This document shows, piece by piece, positions 55,113 to 64,000 of a stretch of DNA of 64,000 nt. The stretch's first letter is position 1. Each line of letters begins with the position of its first letter. A model generated the notes under the pieces. The model was given only the letters and a program-made list of their open reading frames with translations, was not told where the DNA came from and made no database searches. Position numbers and translations under genes: made by a program. This DNA comes from Laguncularia racemosa (taxonomy: Eukaryota > Streptophyta > Magnoliopsida > Myrtales > Combretaceae): the NCBI GenBank assembly GCA_037954665.1, contig JBBMOL010000090.1, forward strand, positions 1,736,001 to 1,800,000, written 5' to 3'.

Positions 55113-56167
55113 TTTGTTATTTATTTGTTACTTGTTATTTATTTATTTATTTACTTATGTATTATTTATATTTCAATAAGTAGAAAAATGTTAGAAAGTA
55201 ATTTTTTTAGGATTTAATAATAAAAAAAAACAAAAATATAAAAATAAAAATGTAAAAAATAATAAAAATATTAGAAAAATGATAATAAAATTTTAGGTGT
55301 TAAAATAGGATAGATAAGAATCTAGGAGTAAATTTTTTAATAAAACAAAAATTCATAAAAATTATGAAAAATTAATAAAAATTATAAAAATAAAAAATTA
55401 TAAAAATTATAAAAATCATGAAAACTCATAAAAAAATTATATAAAAATTATAAAAACAATAAATAAATAATAAAAATTTATAATAGTATAAATGAGTTGA
55501 AAGATGAGAAAAAAAAATGAGTTTTATCACTTAGAAAAATTATTTTCTCAAATAAATCTAAAATTGATGTTTTCCCCTTAAAATTATTTTCAAAAATCAA
55601 ATTGAAGCTTAGGCTTAGATTTTTTTAGAAAAATCCCAAAATGGTAAAAACATAAATCAAAAGAAATTTCACAATTAAAATCCACAAACACATTAAAAGT
55701 TTTCAGAAAAAAGCGAACTATGGCTTGTTTGATCCTGAATATTAGGTATGTAGGCACCCATTTGGGGCAACCTTAAAAAGAATGAAAAAATCATTTTATT
55801 AGAATAATTCAAAAACACAATAAAAAGCAACAAAAATAAAATAAAAGACATTTCTAAATGGAGATAATTTTAGGAGATTAGGTGGTAACCTTAGGGTTTT
55901 AATAGGTTAGCCTCCGGACTTAGAAACTCTGGTTTTCCCTTTTCCTTTTTTCACAAAAATGAGAAGAGGAAATCACGACGACTAGTGGTCTAAATTAAGA
56001 CTAATCCGCTCCATTAGTCTTAATTCAATCTTTCCTAACAACAGTTGGGTGGTGACTCTAAAATTAAACGAAATTCCTAACTCAAGTCGAGGATCTATAT
56101 TAGATGAGCATAGGGTCTAGTCTAGATCGGATTAGGAATGGGAAATAAAAAATTAGACTCGATAGGA

Positions 56168-56185
56168 TGGCGACTCCACTGGGGA
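56168..56185 (+). other. Ogre primer binding site
   Basis: TGGCGACTCCACTGGGGA just after the LTR is the standard site of Ogre-like plant elements, for which a tRNA-Arg primer has been reported. Confidence 0.85.
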
Positions 56186-56650
56186 CTCATTCCAGTAGGC
56201 TAGCCACCTGAATCTCCTCAAATTGTTCTTTTAAGAAATGTCTTTCAATTATTATTCTGTTGCTAATTTTTCAGGGTTCATATTTCAGTCGTTTTTACTT
56301 TTGGGTTTGCATGCATACATTTGTGTGAATAGATACGGTCGAACCCGGACTGTCCTAAGACCCTAAGACGGGGAGCCATTGTGTAGGTTTTGGGCAAAGT
56401 GAGTTGATCACCGTTCAGGATCGATTAGGCTACCCCACCCAATGCTTCGATATGGCCTGAGATCCATTTCTCCGAAAATGCGGGAAGCCATAGAGCTTGG
56501 GGACCAGTTAGAACCAATCTATTTGCATACATAAAGTCATGGGTTGACAATTGACGATGATGTTATATTTGTTGTTTTTGGAGTTCGGATCTATTTCCCT
56601 GTAATGTTTTCATAGTTCTGGTTGTAAATAGGAAATTTCTGTTGTAATAG
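56186..56650 (+). other. Ogre leader before ORF1
   Basis: Untranslated; no coding signal. It ends in TTGTAATAG directly before the ORF1 ATG, which could serve as a splice acceptor. Confidence 0.6.
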
Positions 56651-58153
56651 ATGGCTAGTACTACAGTCGATCGCCTCCTTCGCAAAGAGATTAGGGTATA
56701 CAAACCTCTGGACCCAAAGTTGGTGCTGGATCACTAGCTTACCTTATACAATCCAGAGGAGCAGGCCTTCATCGAGTAGAAGATAGGGCCCATCCTCTCA
56801 CTAACAAAAATAGAGGTGAATTTGCCTTTGATACGGGCCATGCTCCATTTATGGGAAATTGAGCCCGCAACCTTCTTCATCGGGCCACATGAAATCACCC
56901 CTACCCTGGAAGAGTACACCCAGCTGCTACAAGCTCCAACACTAACCGATCAAGTCTATGTGCCAGATCTCGAGGCCAGGCCAGCCGGTATTTTCAGTAG
57001 GCTACTAGGTATCCGCAAAACAGCAGTTAACAAAGCCTTAGCAGACTGTAACGGATACTACATACGGATGGATGATTTGGAAGCCTGGTTCATTTCCCGA
57101 GAAGACAATGGGGATAGAAAAGACATACTGTGTGGGGACCCCAAGACTTATAGACAGAGAAGGGTGAACGCTTTCATCTTGACAGCTTTCGCCACCATAC
57201 TATTCCCCACCGGAACTTTCTATGTCCACTACCGGGTTGCAGAGCTGGTGACCCAATCCTTGGAAGGAAGATCCTACATCCCGGCTCTATTGGCTGAACA
57301 GATCCGAAACTTGAACTTCCTCAAGAAGAAAGGCCATGGGATCCTCCGCTCAAGTATCAACCTTATGCTGATATGGTTCGTGAGCCACCTTAAGTGTTTC
57401 GGGTTGAACATGGTCCGGAAAACCTTGGCTCAGCAGGTGGATCTTGTGGATTCATGCATAGAAAAGATAAAGCTACCCGACGACCTTACCAGCCACAGTT
57501 GGGTAGAAGTGCTTAGAAGCTTCAGTGCCAAGGATATTCTGTGGACAGCCAGGTGGAGTTGCTGCGATAAAATTATTTTAACCTGCAGCAATTTTTAAGC
57601 CGTGCCTTTGATCGAAATCAGTGGATGTATTGGATATCACCTTAATTCAGTGGTCCGCCAGTTTGGTACTATCCAAGACATAGTTTATCGGCCCTCGCTG
57701 GAAGCAGTCACCTTCGAATACCAAGATTCGAGCTTGCTGGTGGTTGAAAAGTTTGCTAAGCTGGCAGAGGTCAAAGCACTTTGGGAAGCCAGAACTGAAA
57801 GCCCGAGTGTAGACCTCAGTGAGCTAGATGGCGAAGTGGAAAAGCATAGAGCCATTAGAGAGTTTGTGATCCGCCAGCTGTATCAGACAGGGGAAAGAGC
57901 ATACAGGGTCCTAGATATCACTCAACCAAAGCCGGACAAGATAAATCCGGAGCTGGAAATCTACCTGGAACAGGTCAAGGCCCAAATGGAGGTCTACTTT
58001 GAAGCTGCAAATTATAAGAAAAACATTTGGAAATGACGATTCAAAGAATTTAACCAAAGGAACAAAGCCTTGGAAGCACAGTTAGAGAAGACCAAAGCCA
58101 GAGTCGAAGAACTGGAAGCCATCATCAACGGGAAACCTGAGTCTCCACAATAG
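56651..58153 (+). pseudogene. Ogre ORF1 (DUF7745 / plant-mobile-domain type)
   Basis: Starts MASTTVDRLLRKEIRVY. The domain core reads LPLIRAMLHLWEIEPATFFI, GPHEITPTLEEYTQLLQAP, then RVNAFILTAFATILFPTG and a tryptophan-containing ARWSCC segment followed by GCIGYHLNSVVRQFGTIQDI. This is the ORF1 that Ogre elements place before gag; its role is unknown. One frame is kept over 500 codons, with in-frame stops at 56735 (TAG), 56777 (TAG), 57596 (TAA) and 58034 (TGA); 58151 (TAG) is probably the true end. The last 40 codons form a Lys/Glu coiled coil. Confidence 0.82.
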
Positions 58154-58429
58154 AAGACCAAGAGAGCTAGGAAATAGATTATCGTTGTAATTTTTTATTT
58201 TTTTTCTTTAAGTATCGAACTCCAAAATTTTCAATATTAATAAAAGTAAAGTTTCAATATTACATCGTCGATCAATTGTTGACCTTTTTATTTTTAGCAT
58301 CCGTGTGACACATGCATAGCATTTGCATACATTATACTAAAAAAGAAAAAATGCACGCCAGGTATTAAAATAGCTCCCAAGCAACCGAACCCTCCCAGAA
58401 GCCCAATTTGCACACGTTCAAGAGCAAAA
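58154..58429 (+). other. spacer between ORF1 and gag
   Basis: Non-coding and T-rich; includes AATAAAAG at about 58240, which could end an ORF1-only transcript. Confidence 0.5.
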
Positions 58430-60580
58430 ATGGCAAATAGTAGCGACAACCGCAATAACACAAATGTTGAAGCTGCCTCAGACTCCAGGATCGTATCCCT
58501 AGAACAAACGGTCCAATAGTTGGCTGCCTAAGTCCACCTCTTAACTGAAAGCATCGGCCTCCTTCGCTCTACCCAGCCAACCCAGGAAGAGCATTCAGGG
58601 GCCAGGAAAGGTAAGGCAGTGGAGGGTCAGCCTCCGGAGTATGAAGAAATCAATTCCCACCTCAACCCGGCCTTTGAATATAAGCCGAGGATCAACCAGG
58701 GACCAACCTCTGATGACCTAAAGAGAGAGATGGAAGAGAGACGAAAAGAGATGGAAAAGAGACTCTTCCAGCAGCTCCATGATAAAATGAAAACAATTGA
58801 AGGTCCTGATGGTTTCGAGCAAGCCGAAATCACCAGTCTGCTAGTGTATAGGGAAGAGGTATACCCTGAGAAGTTCAAGACCCCGAAGTTTGAAAAATAT
58901 GATGGGACCGGGTGCCCCAAGATGCATACAAGGCTATATGCCCGAAAGATGAGCAAATATGCTCAATACGACCAACTCATGATCCAGACTTTCCAAGACA
59001 GCCTGACGGGCCCTGCGTTGGTCTGGTACGCCCACCTGAACTTCAATATTGTCAACACCTGGGAAAGGCTAGCCTGGGCATTTTATGATCAATACAAGTT
59101 CAATATTGAGGTCGCCCCCTCCGTGATTGATCTGGGGAGTCTCCGGAAAAGACAAAGTGAGCCATTTAAGGAGTATGCTCAACGCTGGAGAGCCCAAGCC
59201 GCCAGAGTAGCAACCCCAGTCTCTGAAAAGGAGTTGACATCCATATTTGTCAACACCTTAGACAAGACTTACTTTTCACATCTAGTAGGCCAAACCTCAT
59301 CCAGCTTTGCAGAGGTGGTAGCCGCAGGGTGCCGAATCGAAAGTGCCATCACCACCAGTAGACTCCAAACAATGGATTCTCCTAGGGTTACACTAACATA
59401 GAGGCCCTTAGGAGGTAACAAAACCAAAGAGTCTACCGTTAGCACGGTCCATTTTGGTAAGGCAGAAAAGGCCGGAACTCGTGTGACATTTCAGACTATG
59501 AGTGCCCCAGCCCAGCACTCCACGACAGGTCATACCCAGGCCACTAGGGTCCCAAGGCAGTTCACTCTAATTCCCATCCCACTCAGCCAGGTCTTCGCTT
59601 GGTTGAGGGCAGACAACTTGATCAACTTCGAGATCCCCAACGACTGGTACAAGCCCAAGAATTTCGACTCAAGCCTCAAACGTGACTACCATATGGGTTA
59701 GGAGGGGCATTCTATAGATAGGTGCTGGAGGCTCTGGCACAAAATCCAAGACCTAATCGATGCAGGGATCGTACAACTGGATTTTGTAAACACCCTAGCA
59801 TCCAACGTCAACACCAACCCGCTGCCCAATCATAAGCCCACCATCAACATGATCACATCTGAGGAGTCGGCTCCCAAAGAAGCCCCTAAGCAGAAGACGA
59901 CGGATCAACAGAAAAAGCAATCCCGTCAAGCTCCAAAGAAAGCCCCAAAGTCACATATCAAAATAAGATGGTTAGCTGGAGACCCAATAGTCGGCACTTT
60001 GGGAGAATCACATGGGAGGTTTGAATACTTGGTGAACTATTCTTACACCCCAACGGAGTATGGGCCGCCTAGCGGATGGGGGCCAGAGTTTGAGAAGGAG
60101 GACAACCCGCCGAAGGAAGAGGAGAAGACTATAAACATGATTAATTCTCATCAGAAGCCCAGGGTTATAAAATGCTATGAGGGACAGTCGACCGAGATAC
60201 AGATCCCGAAGAAAAGATATGTATTTAATGTCCCGATACTAGCAGAGAGTTATAAGGCTGCACCCTTAGACTATTAGACCCTCGAACAAGAGCGACCTCC
60301 TATGGTGGGAGGAATCACCCGCTCTAGGAGAATATACGACCCAAAATATAAAACCCCGACCGAAGAGCCTAACATAGAGAAAGGAGAGGAAGAGGAAGAA
60401 GGGCTCGCTGTGTTTACAAAGATGGTCAAGGCGAGTGAATACAAAATAATGGAACAGTTAAATAAAGTTCTAGCACAGATATCACTCATGGGTCTTCTTG
60501 CAGCATCTGAGCCCCATAGAGAAGCACTCTTCAAAGTGCTCAAACAGATTTAGGTCCCAGAAGGCATCACTACAGACAAA
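58430..60580 (+). pseudogene. Ogre gag
   Basis: Starts MANSSDNRNNTNVEAAS. Capsid-like core (58870-59400): PEKFKTPKFEKYDGTGCPK, then FQDSLTGPALVWYAHL, SLRKRQSEPFKEYAQRWR and KELTSIFVNTLDKTYF. Downstream are a linker region (59480-59840) and a basic, Lys/Pro-rich stretch with KEAPKQKTTDQQKKQSRQ. Frame 2 is kept throughout, with stops TAG 58517, TAA 58529, TAG 59399, TAG 59699, TAG 60275 and TAG 60551. Gag builds the virus-like particle and packages element RNA. The domain order is intact, so decay is by point mutation only. Confidence 0.9.
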
Positions 60581-61228
60581 ATAAGTCACGTGGCGGATTC
60601 TATCTTCACAATGGACCAGATATCTTTCTCTCCGGAAGAGCTAAGAGAGAAGGGAGACCAACATACAAAACCACTATTCATAGTAGTCAAGTGCAATGAC
60701 ACAATTGTCTCCCGGGTACTCATTGACAACGGATCGTCCCTCAACGTTTGCTCATTGGCTACCCTCGACTTATTGGGGGTCGATCCAAGCAATATAACAC
60801 CTAGCTCAACGGTGGTCAGAGCTTTTGATGGGTCAAAAAGAGATATAGTAGGGGAGATAAACCTACCAGTGGAGATTGGTCCACAAATGTTCCACATATC
60901 TTTCCAAGTCCTTGACATCCCAAGATCTTTCAACCTGCTCTTGGGAAGACCCTGGATATATGCTGCTGGAGCCATCCCCTCTAGTCTCCACCAAAGGGTT
61001 AAATTAATTGCGAGTGGCCAAATAGTCACCGTGCTGGGCGAACAGGATTATGCCATATACAAAGAAACCACCATACCATATATTGGGGAGGAAGGTTCAG
61101 AAGACCTTGGTCTACAAATTTTTAATGAAGTGAACGTGGTGACCAGCAAGGAGGGCCATCAGTTTAAAGAGGGGCAACAAGGGACGTTTGGACTGGGGTA
61201 CGTTCCTACAGCCAAGGAAGAAGCATAA
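60581..61228 (+). pseudogene. Ogre aspartic protease
   Basis: Open over 212 codons in the same frame as gag. The active site VLIDNGSSLNVCSL is intact. It continues with VVRAFDGSKRDIVGEI, then FQVLDIPRSFNLLLGRPW and an AAGAIPSSLHQRVK block, the end of the domain. It would cleave the polyprotein. It ends at TAA 61226, close to the start of a probable intron. As a domain it looks undamaged, but upstream stops prevent gag-protease translation. Confidence 0.9.
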
Positions 61229-61550
61229 GCAAAAGGTGTCAAAGGCAGAATGAAGGAAAAGCCAAGCAACACCCAGATGTGCATTCCACCTCTCCAATAA
61301 TCTTTCCGAAAAGCAAATATCATTCAAGAGCCTTGAATAAGCAAAGGTGACGTTAGCAATGGGAGCCCAACCCCCCGTACGTCCAATCAGCATCTGGCTC
61401 TGAATAATTGGTTTTGTTATTCTATCAATAGTTCTAGGTTAGTTCAAAAGTAGAGAACGATTATTAAACAAATTTTATTGAGACTCTTCAATTAATTCAA
61501 TTACAGTATGTTTTTCCTTATATATATGCTTTCATTTTTACTTTACCCAG
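61229..61550 (+). other. probable Ogre intron / non-coding gap between protease and RT
   Basis: All frames have stops here, the reading frame changes across it (from 2 to 1), and it ends in a strong acceptor TTTTTACTTTACCCAG at 61550. Possible donors are AG|GTGACG (61350) and AG|GTTAGT (61437). Ogre elements are known to splice an intron at this position. Confidence 0.65.
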
Positions 61551-62535
61551 ATCTCCTACCATCAAACATCAGGGATATTTCGCGCAAGTAGAAAATAAAA
61601 ACGCTGATATCGTTTCCAATACTGCTGGGTCAGTTGTTGAAGGCGATATCCTTGACAACGAAATAATACAAGAAAATTGGCAAAAACATGAGCAAAGTGG
61701 AATTTCAATTGACGAGCCGGTGGAGACAGTAAATCTAGGAAGCATGAAAAACCCTAAAAACCTCAAAATTGGGACCAATTTAAGTGCCGAGCATAAATAT
61801 GAGATAACCGAGCTATTAATAGAATATGCAGATGTGTTTGCCTGGTCATATGGTGACATACTAGGACTAGACCAATCGATAGTAGTTCATAGGCTTCCCA
61901 CAAGGAAAGATGTTAAGCCTAAAAAACAAAAATTAAGAAGATTTAGACCTAACATCTTACTAAAAATTAAGGAAGAAGTCAAGAAACTGCTAGAAGTAGG
62001 GTTCATCGAAGTTTCTGATTACCCAAAATGGGTAGCAAATATAGTCCCCGTTATGAAAAAGAATGGAAAAGTACGCGTATGCGTAGACTTACGGGACTTA
62101 AACTATGCTATGCCAAAGGATAACTTCCCCCTACCTCACATTGATGTTCTAGTAGACAACACCGCGGGAAACCATCTTTTCTCATTCATGGACGGTTTCT
62201 CAGGATATAATCAAATAAAAATGGCTGAAGAAGATAAAACCAAAACGACTTTCATCACAACATGGGGAACTTTCTGTTACAAAGTCATGCCCTTTGGTTT
62301 AAAAAACGCTGGGGCAACGTATCAGAGAGCTATGGTCGCGATACTTCACGACATGATGCATCGTGAGGTCGAAGTATACGTCGACGACATGATAGCCAAA
62401 TCCAAAGAAGGAGAAAGCCATATAGATATCCTGAGGAAGTTGTTCAAACGACTAAGAAAATTCCAGCTCAAGTTAAACCCAGAGAAATGCACTTTCAGGG
62501 TCACAACGGGAAAATTGTTAGGTTTGTCATAAGCT
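61551..62535 (+). pseudogene. Ogre reverse transcriptase
   Basis: Open from the acceptor at 61550. RT blocks: ADVFAWSYGDILGLDQSIVV, VGFIEVSDYPKWVANIVPVM, GKVRVCVDLRDLN, FPLPHIDVLVD, FSFMDGFSGYNQIKM, PFGLKNAGATYQRAM and the intact catalytic VYVDDMIAKS, then a LNPEKCTF block. A single base is missing near 62520, in the GKLLGFVIS segment, shifting the frame, and TAG at 62535 follows. Apart from this the domain looks catalytically complete. Confidence 0.93.
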
Positions 62536-63209
62536 AGGAGGGCATTAAAATCGACCCTGACAAAGTAAAGTCTATATTAGAGTTACCTTCCTCACGCTCC
62601 ATTAAAGAAGTAAGAAGCTTACTAGAAAGATTGAATTATATAGCTCGTTTTATCTCACAGCTCATTGATAAATGCCGGCTACTATTCCGTCTGTTGAAAA
62701 AGAATGCCACCATAGAATGGGACGACAAATGCGAAGAAGCATTCAGGACGATTAAAGACTACCTTATAAAACCTTCGGTCTTGATAGTCCCGAAACAAGG
62801 AAAATCCTTATTCTTATACCTCACTATATTCCCTGAATCCATGGGTTATGTGTTGGGGTAGAAAGATGAAGAGGGAAGAGAGCATTCCATATATTACTTG
62901 AGCAAGAAATTCACAGAAGGGGAACAGAGGTACTCAGAGGTAGAGAAGACTTGTTGTGCTCTAATTTGGGTCATGCATCGGTTAAGGCAATACACCCTCT
63001 ACTATCATATTGAGCTACTGACAAAACATGATCCTTTGAAATATTTGGCAGAGAAACTAGCTTTGATAGGGAGAATCTCTAAATGGAAAATACTCTTATC
63101 AGAGTTTGACATCACATACATGAATCAGAACTCAATGAAAGGGCAAGCCTTAGCTGACCAATTGGCAGAATATCCTGTCGAGACAGATTCCCAAGAACTA
63201 CAAGCCTAA
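62536..63209 (+). pseudogene. Ogre RT thumb/connection and first RNase H
   Basis: Reads IKIDPDKVKSILELPSSRS, then LNYIARFISQLIDKC, WDDKCEEAFRTIKDYL, YYLSKKFTEGEQRYSEVEKT and a CCALIWVMHRLRQY block, ending in SKWKILLSEFDITYMNQ. This is the connection plus the first, inherited RNase H. Stops: TAG 62859 and TAA 63207. Confidence 0.88.
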
Positions 63210-63640
63210 TTCCTGGACGAAAATATATTAACAGTGGAAGATATACCGATAGAAGACTTTGGGATAGAGCAGAACGCTAAGTGGAAACTGTTTTTCAACG
63301 GAGCTACCAATGTATTCGGTTGCGGGATCGGGGCAGTGTTGATATCCCTAGACGGCACACAATTCCCTGTAGCGACAAGACTCACATTTCCATATACCAA
63401 TAATATCGTGGAATATGAGGCGTGCATTCTCGGCCTCAAAATGGCCTGCCAAATGGAAATCCGGGAATTAGAAGTATACGGGGATTCCTCGCTCATCATA
63501 CTATAGACAAGAGGGGAATACAAGACTAAAGACCCCAAACCGGTACCGTATCATCAACATTTGACATAGTTGATCGAAGAATTCAAGGCAATCACTTTCA
63601 CATATATCCCGAGAACTCAGAATCAGTTTGTAGATGCACT
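63210..63640 (+). pseudogene. Ogre second (archaeal-type) RNase H
   Basis: Starts near WKLFFNGATNVFGCGIGAVL. The usual first catalytic residue in FDGA is Asp, here Asn (codon AAC for GAC, a G-to-A change). Further blocks are NIVEYEACILGLKMA and LEVYGDSSLII (second acidic residues kept) and a final DALATLASM near 63640. A second RNase H after the first is the hallmark of the Tat lineage. Stops: TAG 63504 and TAG 63567. Confidence 0.85.
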
Positions 63641-64000
63641 AGCCACACTAGCATCTATGATCCAAATAACAGGGGGAGTCAAAGTCCAACCGATGAAGAT
63701 AGACATCGAAAATCAGCCCGCCTACTGTTTAACAATTGAAAAAGTACAAGATGACAAGCTCTGGTATCACGACATCAAGACCTTTCTCCAAGAAAGTAAA
63801 TACCCCGAAAAGGCTAGCAAGAATGACCAAAGAACACTCAGAAGGTTAGCAAGCCATTTCTTATTAAGTGGGTCTATGCTCTACAAAAGATCATCTGATA
63901 CCACTTTATTAAGATGTGTGGACAAAAATGAAGCCTGTGAACTGATGAAGGAAGTACATGAAGGAGTATGTGGACCTCATATGAATGGCTACATGTTGGC
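63641..64000 (+). pseudogene. Ogre integrase N-terminus (runs off window)
   Basis: After a linker, the frame reads SHFLLSGSMLYKRSSDTTLL, then RCVDKNEACELMKEVHEGVC and GPHMNGYM. The two His residues of the H2C2 zinc-binding domain are visible; its Cys pair, catalytic core and the 3' LTR lie beyond the window. Confidence 0.85.

Larger units (their letters stand above)
54040..56165 (+). repeat. Ogre element 5' LTR, about 2.1 kb
   Basis: Starts TGTAAACACCCC. It contains a tRNA-like block, a CpG-rich promoter, a TATA box, a short ORF with a splice donor and an A-rich U5. The right end is set by the primer site and is uncertain by a few bases. The partner LTR lies outside the window. Confidence 0.82.
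54040..64000 (+). mobile_element. Ogre-type Ty3/gypsy element, 5' LTR to integrase, cut by window edge
   Basis: LTR 54040 to about 56165, primer site 56168-56185, sense ORF1 56651-58153, gag-protease 58430-61228, probable intron ending at 61550, RT 61551-62520, two RNase H domains to about 63620, and the integrase start at the window end. The presence of ORF1 before gag, the intron between protease and RT and the long LTR match the Ogre group. The coding frame is nearly continuous except for point-mutation stops and one 1-base deletion. Confidence 0.92.

Noticed and set aside
60586..61029. 147-codon minus-strand frame
   Set aside because: Shadow of the intact Ogre protease frame on the plus strand.
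1..64000. CRISPR arrays, bacterial operons, organellar insertions or viral genomes
   Set aside because: None of the expected repeats, gene orders or organellar sequences were seen; all reverse transcriptases belong to LTR retrotransposons with LTRs and gypsy or copia gene order.

Overview
The window looks like nuclear DNA of a flowering plant, most likely a woody eudicot. It is AT-rich, has intron-containing genes and plant-type splice sites, and is packed with Ty1/copia and Ty3/gypsy (Tat/Ogre lineage) LTR retrotransposons, small hAT-type DNA elements and microsatellites. I see no bacterial, organellar or CRISPR features. Only one intact host gene is visible: a four-exon FLOWERING LOCUS T (FT) homologue on the minus strand (25019-27641). 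Its 62-bp and 41-bp internal exons, canonical GT-AG splice sites and activator-type residues are all present.

Left arm (1-24469): a truncated copia element (copia-A, about 1133-2990, minus) abuts a second copia element (copia-B, minus). Copia-B's truncated 3' LTR (2978-3854), decayed pol/gag (3880-7225), primer site (22846-22861) and full 1.6-kb 5' LTR (22864-24469) are split by a 14.1-kb Tat-lineage gypsy element (7358-21445, minus; target duplication GTTCC/GTTTC). That gypsy element was itself hit twice: by a 3.75-kb gag-only element (11049-14803, plus; duplication CCTAT) inside its antisense accessory ORF, and by a 1.0-kb hAT-type element (20392-21406) inside its 5' LTR. The stack ends 550 bp downstream of the FT stop codon.

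Middle (24470-40607): FT, then its upstream region with a TATA box and a diverged 250-bp-period tandem duplication 0.4-0.85 kb from the ATG. Further out are an old non-coding LTR element with matching TTGACC arrays in both U3 regions (about 29690-33435), a 1.4-kb foldback element with about 400-bp inverted ends (33980-35387), a CpG-rich patch near 37.7 kb and a second hAT-type element (39033-39789). The rest is AT-rich DNA without recognisable genes.

Right arm (40608-64000): an Ogre/Tat-like element (40608-53340, plus) has a decayed gag-pro-RT, a plant-mobile-domain-like ORF on the opposite strand, and a probable retrocopy of a PPR-protein mRNA. A second Ogre-type element begins at 54040 and runs off the right edge: 2.1-kb LTR, primer site, sense accessory ORF1 (DUF7745/plant-mobile-domain type), gag-protease, a probable intron, RT, two RNase H domains and the start of integrase. 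It is well preserved but broken by in-frame stops, mostly TAG, which fits decay of CAG codons by CHG methylation.

Overall this is one flowering-time gene held between methylated, repeatedly nested transposons. The three Tat/Ogre elements carry three different accessory ORF arrangements. All calls come from reading the sequence by eye; no alignment or database search was run.
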